Both the position numbers and the translations under genes were made by a program. Positions 6,387-10,925 of a DNA stretch of 10,925 nucleotides are shown here, one piece after another. Source of the DNA: 2-12-FULL-41-17 sp964562855 (GTDB lineage Bacteria > Patescibacteriota > Microgenomatia > Curtissbacterales > GWA2-41-24); contig CAZLVB010000025.1 in NCBI GenBank assembly GCA_964562855.1, positions 1-10,925 on the forward strand, written 5' to 3'. Position 1 is the stretch's first letter; each line of letters begins with the position of its first letter. A model generated the notes under the pieces. That model was not told the origin of the DNA. It saw only the letters and a list, made by a program, of their open reading frames with translations, and searched no databases.

Positions 6387-6459
6387 TAGCGCTACGGGGA
6401 TTCGAACCCCGGTTTCGTGGATGAGAACCACGTGTCCTAAACCCCTAGACGATAGCGCC
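6387..6459 (-). tRNA. tRNA-Glu (anticodon CTC)
   Basis: On the minus strand the gene starts GGCGCTA (acceptor 5' side). It has a Glu-type D arm (GTCTAGGGGTTTAGGAC), anticodon stem CGTGG/CCACG with the loop TTCTCAT giving anticodon CTC, a four-base variable region, and T arm CGGGG-TTCGAAT-CCCCG. It ends TAGCGCT plus discriminator A. Total length is 73 bases without CCA; the genome continues CGG, so CCA must be added by nucleotidyltransferase. The first acceptor pair is G1-U72, a wobble, and the other six pairs are Watson-Crick. It reads GAG codons. Confidence 0.95.
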
Positions 6460-6472
6460 AAAAACAAATCAC

Positions 6473-6501
6473 ATTATATATCAGCTTGTGGTCAGTGTCA
6501 C
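6473..6501 (-). promoter_or_regulatory. Promoter of tRNA-Glu
   Basis: Read on the minus strand, GTGACA (6501-6496, five of six to TTGACA) is followed by a 17-base spacer and a perfect TATAAT (6478-6473). Transcription would begin near 6466, seven bases before the mature tRNA 5' end. This is the best promoter in the window, as expected for a tRNA gene. Confidence 0.75.
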
Positions 6502-6523
6502 CCTCTACTTGTGAGAAAAATTG

Positions 6524-6552
6524 TTGATTAATTTTACTTGATAGCTTAAAAT
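6524..6552 (+). promoter_or_regulatory. Probable promoter of greA
   Basis: TTGATT (6524-6529, four of six) is followed by 17 bases and TAAAAT (6547-6552, five of six). The predicted start of transcription is near 6559, about 12 bases before the greA ATG. It lies back to back with the tRNA-Glu promoter on the other strand, in a 110-base divergent region. Confidence 0.5.
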
Positions 6553-6570
6553 GATGCTCCATTTTTTAAA

Positions 6571-7047
6571 ATGCCACAGATTATGGGAAGTAAAAAATTT
6601 ATTTTAACTCGTGAAGGCCTAACACATCTGAAAAATGAATATGAAGAGCTCGTAAGGATTAAAAGGCCACAAGTTGCTCAACGAATTCAAAGAGCCCGCG
6701 AATTTGGAGACCTTAGTGAAAATTCCGAATACGATGCAGCCAAAGATGAGCAGTCGCTTTTGGAAGTAAGAATTGCCCAGCTGGAAGAAATCCTTTCCAA
6801 GCCGCAGATTATCGAACATAGGGAAAAAACCAACTTCGTGGTGATTGGTTCAACAATCGTGGTTGAGGTCGACGGACAGGTGGATGAGTTCATGGTTGTC
6901 GGAACCATGGAAGCAGATCCAGCAAAGAAAAAAATATCAAATGAATCGCCAGTCGGTGCGGCACTTTTAGGAGCAAAAGTTGGAGAGGTTGTTGAAGTTG
7001 TAACGCCTATTATCCGCGCAAAATACAAAATCCTTGAAATACGGTAA
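6571..7047 (+). CDS. greA: Transcription elongation factor GreA
   Basis: Binds RNA polymerase through its secondary channel and stimulates cleavage of backtracked RNA. Its 158 residues are typical. The N-terminal coiled coil (about 13-80) has the tip motif EFGDLSENSEYDAAKDEQ (44-61), including the acidic pair Asp47 and Glu50 that correspond to Asp41/Glu44 of E. coli GreA, the residues that help hold the cleavage metal. The C-terminal FKBP-like domain has GSTIVVEVDG, VVGTMEADP, ISNESPVGAALLGAKVGEVVEV and the ending YKILEI. A second ATG at 6583 (MGSKKF) looks more like the usual GreA N-terminus and is a real alternative. Neither start has an SD sequence, and the promoter places both close to the mRNA end. 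An M49-like gene follows after 6 bases, so the two are probably co-transcribed. Confidence 0.96.
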   Translation: MPQIMGSKKFILTREGLTHLKNEYEELVRIKRPQVAQRIQRAREFGDLSENSEYDAAKDEQSLLEVRIAQLEEILSKPQIIEHREKTNFVVIGSTIVVEVDGQVDEFMVVGTMEADPAKKKISNESPVGAALLGAKVGEVVEVVTPIIRAKYKILEIR

Positions 7048-7053
7048 ACAAAT

Positions 7054-8412
7054 ATGACCTCGAGTATTAAAATCTTTAACACTGATAAGAATTTAGCTCA
7101 AGGCTTGACCAGTGATGAAAAGAAAGCGTATCCAATTCTGGTTGAAGCAGCAAAAAAGGTGGACAAGATTTATCAGCTTCAGGAGAACAATTTATTCAGT
7201 GGCGCAAATTTATATCCGCCAGATGTTTCCAGGGAACAAGTAGAACTCGCTGCAAAAGAAAATTCAAAAATTTTTTCACCATTCACAGTTGTTAAAAGAG
7301 ACAACAATAAACTAATCGCAGTAGATTATCACACAGAATTCGCGCAATATTTAAAACCGATAGCGCAACTTCTGAAAGAAGCCTCAAACATTAGCAAGAA
7401 TGCAAGTTTCAAAAGATATTTGGAAGCACTGTCAGAGTCGCTCGTAAAAGGAAACTATCAGAAGACCGACATTGCGTGGCTAGCTGTCCGGAACTCAAAT
7501 ATTGATGTTACTATTGGGCCACACGAGAGATATCTGGATAAATTGTTTTTTGTGAAAAGAGCATATCAGGCGGCGGTAGGGCTAATAGACAAAGATATAT
7601 CCAGAAAAGCCAAAACCATAAGAGATGTTCTTTATAACACTGTTAATCAAAACCCTCATCGTATAGTTCCACCACAAATTGTAGACTTGCAGGTTCAGCG
7701 ATGTACGATAATGGCCGGATTTTTAGGCAGAGCCCTCTTCAATAGACAGCATTTACCTTCTGACGCGGACATTACAGAGTCTTACGGATCAAGAATTGTC
7801 GGTTATCTTTCCGCCATAGATCATAAATTCGAAAAACTCATTTACCCAGTTTTCAACACCCTTTTTGAAAAAAATTTCAAAACCTCTTATCCGAAAGAGT
7901 TATTAAAAACTGGAAACTACTATTTTGTGCTTTTGACAGCGATTGCCCAACAACTACACAGATACAGAAATTCAAGATTACACCTAAAAGAGTTATTCCC
8001 GATATTTGATGAAGCTAATTGTACAGTTTCAGGAATCCAACATGCCAAGCATCTAGTGTTAAAGGGTGTAATCGATCAAAAAGAGCTTGAGGTAATTATG
8101 ATTAGCCATATTTGTTGGATTTTTTCAGAATGGATAATTGCACAAAAAACAAATCTACGTGAAGACTATCTCAAGGGCTATGCTTTAGTTTTTAATTTTT
8201 TGACCGAAGTGGGAGCTATTCAGGAGAAAGAAGGCATCTCTTGGCCCAATTTCGCCAAAATGTTTTTTGAGATTGAAAATCTTTCGACTATTTTCACGAG
8301 AGTCCTAGAAGATGGAACATATTTGGAGGCTCAGGAGTTTTTAGCCAAATATCTTTCTTTTATTCCATTCAAATCATTTGAGGGACGATTATCTAAGGTC
8401 AAGACCTTCTAA
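7054..8412 (+). CDS. Probably inactive paralog of an M49-like (DPP III-type) peptidase
   Basis: Soluble protein of 452 residues, with no signal peptide or membrane segment seen. It aligns over nearly its whole length with the next gene: GLTSDEKKAYPILVEAA (17-33) with GLTKEEARTVELLARAT, FSPFTVV (74-80) with LSPYTRV, DVTIGPHERYLDKLFFVKRAYQAAVGLID (151-179) with the matching IG...YxD...K segment, TIMAG..G (218-225) with RIMAG..G, and a shared C-terminus. The IG-x-x-x-x-Y-x-D and LP...GS patterns recall the M49 dipeptidyl peptidase III family. Where the neighbour has HESSHH this protein has QQLHRY (299-304): both zinc histidines and the catalytic Glu are gone. Only the later Glu320, with Cys323 three residues on, lines up with the neighbour's Glu354 and Cys357. 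A pseudo-peptidase with binding or partner function is inferred. The ATG at 7054 lies 6 bases after greA. Confidence 0.65.
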   Translation: MTSSIKIFNTDKNLAQGLTSDEKKAYPILVEAAKKVDKIYQLQENNLFSGANLYPPDVSREQVELAAKENSKIFSPFTVVKRDNNKLIAVDYHTEFAQYLKPIAQLLKEASNISKNASFKRYLEALSESLVKGNYQKTDIAWLAVRNSNIDVTIGPHERYLDKLFFVKRAYQAAVGLIDKDISRKAKTIRDVLYNTVNQNPHRIVPPQIVDLQVQRCTIMAGFLGRALFNRQHLPSDADITESYGSRIVGYLSAIDHKFEKLIYPVFNTLFEKNFKTSYPKELLKTGNYYFVLLTAIAQQLHRYRNSRLHLKELFPIFDEANCTVSGIQHAKHLVLKGVIDQKELEVIMISHICWIFSEWIIAQKTNLREDYLKGYALVFNFLTEVGAIQEKEGISWPNFAKMFFEIENLSTIFTRVLEDGTYLEAQEFLAKYLSFIPFKSFEGRLSKVKTF

Positions 8413-8416
8413 TAAA

Positions 8417-8446
8417 TTCGCATTTTTTATTCAAAAATTGTAGAAT
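8417..8446 (+). promoter_or_regulatory. Possible promoter of the M49-like peptidase gene
   Basis: TAGAAT (8441-8446) matches the -10 consensus at five of six positions and is preceded directly by TG. A weak -35, TTCGCA (8417-8422), lies 18 bases upstream. Transcription would start near 8453, leaving about 7 bases before the ATG at 8460. The -35 is poor, so this call is tentative. Confidence 0.4.
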
Positions 8447-8459
8447 AGGCATTCTCAAT

Positions 8460-9920
8460 ATGGGTTTAGGGGAACGTATTTTATATTCGAATCCGGCCGA
8501 CGCACGAGGTGAACATCGTGCTAGAAGTTCTGCGTGGGTACCTTCGGAAACGCCGGGACAGGAACTTCATATCAGGGAATTTAAATTATCACCGGAAGTT
8601 CAGACGGGTTTGACTAAGGAGGAGGCAAGAACAGTGGAACTTCTCGCAAGGGCAACTCGAAGAGTCGCTAGCCTTTATGCATTTCATGAACGGGACGAAA
8701 GTGCCTTTTATCCCGAAGGAGTTAGAAAAAGCGAAATCTTAAGACAAGCGGAAGAAAAACCCAATCTTCTTTCTCCCTACACTAGAGTAGAGTTTGATGA
8801 AACTGGTCAGCTTATAGCAAGCCCAGCTGTCAGATCCTTCCAAGATCAAATCAAAAAATTAGCAATCGTAGATCTTCTGGAAGAGGCTGCAAATGAGGCA
8901 GGCAAGGGTGAGCGAAAAGATCGGCAGCTCAAGGATTATTTAAAGGCCAAGGCCGAAGCACTCAAAACTGGCAAATTCAAAAAAAGTGAGAAAATGTGGC
9001 TGGAAAGGCCAGACGAGCCCGTTGTTGATATTGTCATTGGTCTCTATGACACCTATACCGACAGGTTACTCAAAGTCAAGTACGCATGGCAAGCATGGGT
9101 AGGAGTACTAGATGCGCAATCGACTGCTGATTCGCAATGGTTCTTAAATGCCTTTTTAAACGAGGTTGCCCCAGACCAGTCCCCAAGAGTCAAAATGCGA
9201 ATCGACCACACACGAATAATGGCAGGTCAGGCCGGCAAATACGGATGGATAGGGAATAGCCTACCCTGTCAGAGCTCCTGGAGAGAAGAAATGGGTTCAA
9301 AATTTACAATTTTCAGACCCCGATTCGAGGCAAGATTCAGCGAAAAACAGCTGCCGGCGTTTAGAAGATATATCAATCCAAGTAAAACAGAAGGCTTAAG
9401 AAATGATTTTATTAGGCTGGCTGCGCTTAGGTCTTATATAGCTCATGAATCAAGTCATCATTTGATTAGAGAAGATGGTCTTACCAGAAGATTGCAGCAG
9501 CATAAAGCTTGGGTCAAGGAGTTGTACTGTGATTTAACGGCCCTTATAGGTTACAGAAATGTTGGCAATATCAGCCGAAGGGAAAGTGAGATTGCTCTTG
9601 GCCTAACTTTAGCAAAAAGCGTTTTAGAATTCGAAGAAAAGGAAAACCGGAATGAGTATCATGAATCGACTACGGCACTTGTTAATTATCTAATAGCGCA
9701 TGGAGCAATCAACATTACTGATGGTACTTATGATTGGTTTGATACCCAATTGGTTTTCGAAACGGCGGGTAATTTACACCAAACTATGCAAAGATTCATA
9801 GACGAAGGAAGATTCAGAGAGGTTGCTGAGTTTTATGCCAAGTACTGTAAACCGGAAATTTTTAAACATGTACTTTTGGAGACATCTTACTCACAAGAAG
9901 ATTTCTTGTTAAATAACTGA
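8460..9920 (+). CDS. M49-like (dipeptidyl peptidase III-type) zinc peptidase
   Basis: Predicted soluble metallopeptidase of 486 residues with no signal peptide. HESSHH at 329-334 fits the HExxxH motif of family M49 (HELLGH in DPP III) and also contains HExxH. KELYCD at 353-358 matches the EECRAE region that supplies the third zinc ligand, here Glu354. Proposed ligands are His329, His334 and Glu354, with Glu330 catalytic. Other M49-like features are IGLYDTYTDRLLKVKYAWQAWVGVLD (193-218; DPP III has IG-x-x-E-x-Y-x-DP...) and SLP...EEMGSK (267-281; DPP III has LPND...GSK). The gap between HExxxH and the Glu is only about 20 residues, against about 50 in canonical DPP III. It follows a related gene that lost these residues. 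The ATG at 8460 has no SD. The N-terminal 40 residues are polar and may be disordered. Substrate unknown; peptidase activity is inferred from motifs. Confidence 0.7.
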   Translation: MGLGERILYSNPADARGEHRARSSAWVPSETPGQELHIREFKLSPEVQTGLTKEEARTVELLARATRRVASLYAFHERDESAFYPEGVRKSEILRQAEEKPNLLSPYTRVEFDETGQLIASPAVRSFQDQIKKLAIVDLLEEAANEAGKGERKDRQLKDYLKAKAEALKTGKFKKSEKMWLERPDEPVVDIVIGLYDTYTDRLLKVKYAWQAWVGVLDAQSTADSQWFLNAFLNEVAPDQSPRVKMRIDHTRIMAGQAGKYGWIGNSLPCQSSWREEMGSKFTIFRPRFEARFSEKQLPAFRRYINPSKTEGLRNDFIRLAALRSYIAHESSHHLIREDGLTRRLQQHKAWVKELYCDLTALIGYRNVGNISRRESEIALGLTLAKSVLEFEEKENRNEYHESTTALVNYLIAHGAINITDGTYDWFDTQLVFETAGNLHQTMQRFIDEGRFREVAEFYAKYCKPEIFKHVLLETSYSQEDFLLNN

Positions 9921-9991
9921 AATTCTGCTGCAGACTCATCTAAATAACTTCTAAACACCTAAATTTTAACCAGAGGTATTTGAGTCCTAAC

Positions 9992-10020
9992 TTGTTCTTG
10001 GGATTACTAGAGCTTATACT
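9992..10020 (+). promoter_or_regulatory. Probable promoter of lysS
   Basis: TATACT (10015-10020, five of six) lies only eight bases before the lysS ATG. TTGTTC (9992-9997, three of six) is 17 bases upstream. The predicted transcription start is within about two bases of the start codon, which would make the mRNA leaderless. The spacer before it (9921-9991) holds no other feature I can support. Confidence 0.45.
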
Positions 10021-10028
10021 AAAAACCG

Positions 10029-10925
10029 ATGGAACCAGTAGAGAATTTACGAAAAATTCGCTTACAAAAACTTGGGAAAATTCGCAAATTAAAAATCGAT
10101 CCATATCCAGCTCTTGCTGACAAAAAAAATTCAATAACCGAATGTTTAAACTTACAAGGCAAAAATGTGAAAACGGCCGGCCGTATTGTGAGCATCCGAT
10201 CCCACGGAGGCTCGAGCTTCGCCGATTTGCAGGATCAGTCCGCTAAAATCCAACTCTTCTTTTCTAAAGATAAACTACCCGCTACCCACTACCAACTACT
10301 AACTTTATTAGATATCGGCGATATTATCCATGTCGAAGGTAAAGTCGACAAAACTCAGGCCGGTCAAACCACAATTTTTGTAAAGAATTTAAGTCTTCTT
10401 ACTAAATCTACGCGTCCGATTCCGCCTTCTTTTTACGGCTTAAAGGATATCGAAACAAGGCTTAGAAAACGCTATTTAGATCTTATTGCAAACCCGCAGG
10501 TAAAAGATCTCTTTATTAAAAAAGCCAAATTTTGGGAAAGTGTGCGCAGGTTTCTAGTCGATCATGGATTTTTAGAGGTGGAAACTCCGGCGCTTGAGGT
10601 AATCCCGGGGGGTGCCGATGCCAGGCCTTTTATTACTCATCATAATGCATTGAATGCCGATTTTTACCTACGAATATCTCTGGAGCTTTATCAGAAAAGA
10701 CTGTTGGTTGGGGGATTTGAGAAAATTTTTGAAATCGGCAAAATTTTTAGAAATGAAGGAATCGATTTCGAACATCTGCAGGACTATCTGCAGATGGAAT
10801 TTTACTGGGCCTATGCCTCATTTGAAGACCTGATCGACTTTGTTGAAAAATATTACCAATCCATTGTCAGGGAAACATTCGGCAGCACCAAAACTCAGCA
10901 CGGTAAGCATACCCTTGATTGGGGA
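10029..10925 (+). CDS. lysS: Lysyl-tRNA synthetase, class II, 3' end cut by the window
   Basis: Charges tRNA-Lys with lysine at the expense of ATP, releasing pyrophosphate. The 299 codons present cover the N-terminal anticodon-binding OB fold (about 45-125; AGRIVSIRSHGGSSFADLQD) and the start of the class II catalytic core. RKRYLDLI (146-153) leads to motif 1 at FLEVETPALEVIPGGADARPF (181-201), then ITHHNALNADFYLRISLELYQKRLLVGGFEKIFEIG (202-237) and motif 2, FRNEGIDFEHLQDYLQMEFYWAY (240-262). LysS proteins usually have HNPEFT after FRNEGID; here HLQDYL is found, a notable divergence, while the FRNEGI and MEFYWAY flanks are intact. Motif 3 lies beyond the edge. The ATG at 10029 fits the family N-terminus, has no SD and sits just after a -10 box. 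Confidence 0.95.
   Translation, partial: MEPVENLRKIRLQKLGKIRKLKIDPYPALADKKNSITECLNLQGKNVKTAGRIVSIRSHGGSSFADLQDQSAKIQLFFSKDKLPATHYQLLTLLDIGDIIHVEGKVDKTQAGQTTIFVKNLSLLTKSTRPIPPSFYGLKDIETRLRKRYLDLIANPQVKDLFIKKAKFWESVRRFLVDHGFLEVETPALEVIPGGADARPFITHHNALNADFYLRISLELYQKRLLVGGFEKIFEIGKIFRNEGIDFEHLQDYLQMEFYWAYASFEDLIDFVEKYYQSIVRETFGSTKTQHGKHTLDWG

Noticed and set aside
6687..7082. Minus-strand open frame of 131 codons over greA
   Set aside because: Shadow of greA; the Thr/Ser-rich composition reflects the antisense of the GreA codons.
9940..10134. Minus-strand open frame of 64 codons upstream of and into lysS
   Set aside because: It overlaps the lysS start and promoter and has no family signal.
1..10925. 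CRISPR array, insertion sequence, rRNA or phage genes
   Set aside because: No regularly spaced direct repeats, transposase or integrase motifs, or rRNA sequence are visible in the window.

Overview
The window reads like a chromosome segment of a small-genome bacterium of the Candidate Phyla Radiation (Patescibacteria), possibly the Microgenomates side. This assignment is inferred from a combination of traits: an AT-leaning coding style, a DUF5667-type secreted protein, a tRNA gene without encoded CCA, translation starts without a Shine-Dalgarno sequence, AT-rich quasi-palindromic spacers, and housekeeping genes interleaved with family-poor genes. No single feature proves it.

Layout, left to right. 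(1) The 3' part of lgt (prolipoprotein diacylglyceryl transferase), cut by the left edge and carrying a strong in-frame palindrome. (2) lon, the ATP-dependent protease, behind a TTGACA-N17-TATCTT promoter overlapped by a CIRCE-like (HrcA) operator that straddles the lgt stop codon. (3) A membrane pyrophosphatase gene (hppA), probably K+-independent and proton-pumping. It is followed by two stem-loops and then a second copy of its last 27 codons plus stop. That copy has an identical protein sequence but 17 synonymous nucleotide differences. (4) An AT-rich inverted-repeat spacer, then on the minus strand a secreted DUF5667-like protein gene preceded by tRNA-Glu(CTC). (5) On the plus strand, greA and, 6 bp later, two tandem paralogous genes of a family resembling dipeptidyl peptidase III (M49). 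The second keeps the HExxxH and Glu zinc site; the first has lost most of it. (6) The 5' part of lysS, running off the right edge.

How the genes work together. Lgt (lipoprotein maturation), Lon (proteolysis, probably heat-shock controlled) and the pyrophosphatase (membrane energization from PPi, which aminoacylation and polymerization produce) are core functions. GreA, LysS and tRNA-Glu belong to transcription and translation. The two M49-like genes are the least understood part: an apparently active peptidase beside an apparently inactive paralog.

The most notable observations are the synonymous-only duplicated hppA tail, best explained as a relic of allele replacement or site-specific integration at the 3' end of hppA; the active/inactive M49 pair; the CIRCE-like control of lon; and several promoters lying only about 2 to 15 bases upstream of SD-less start codons.
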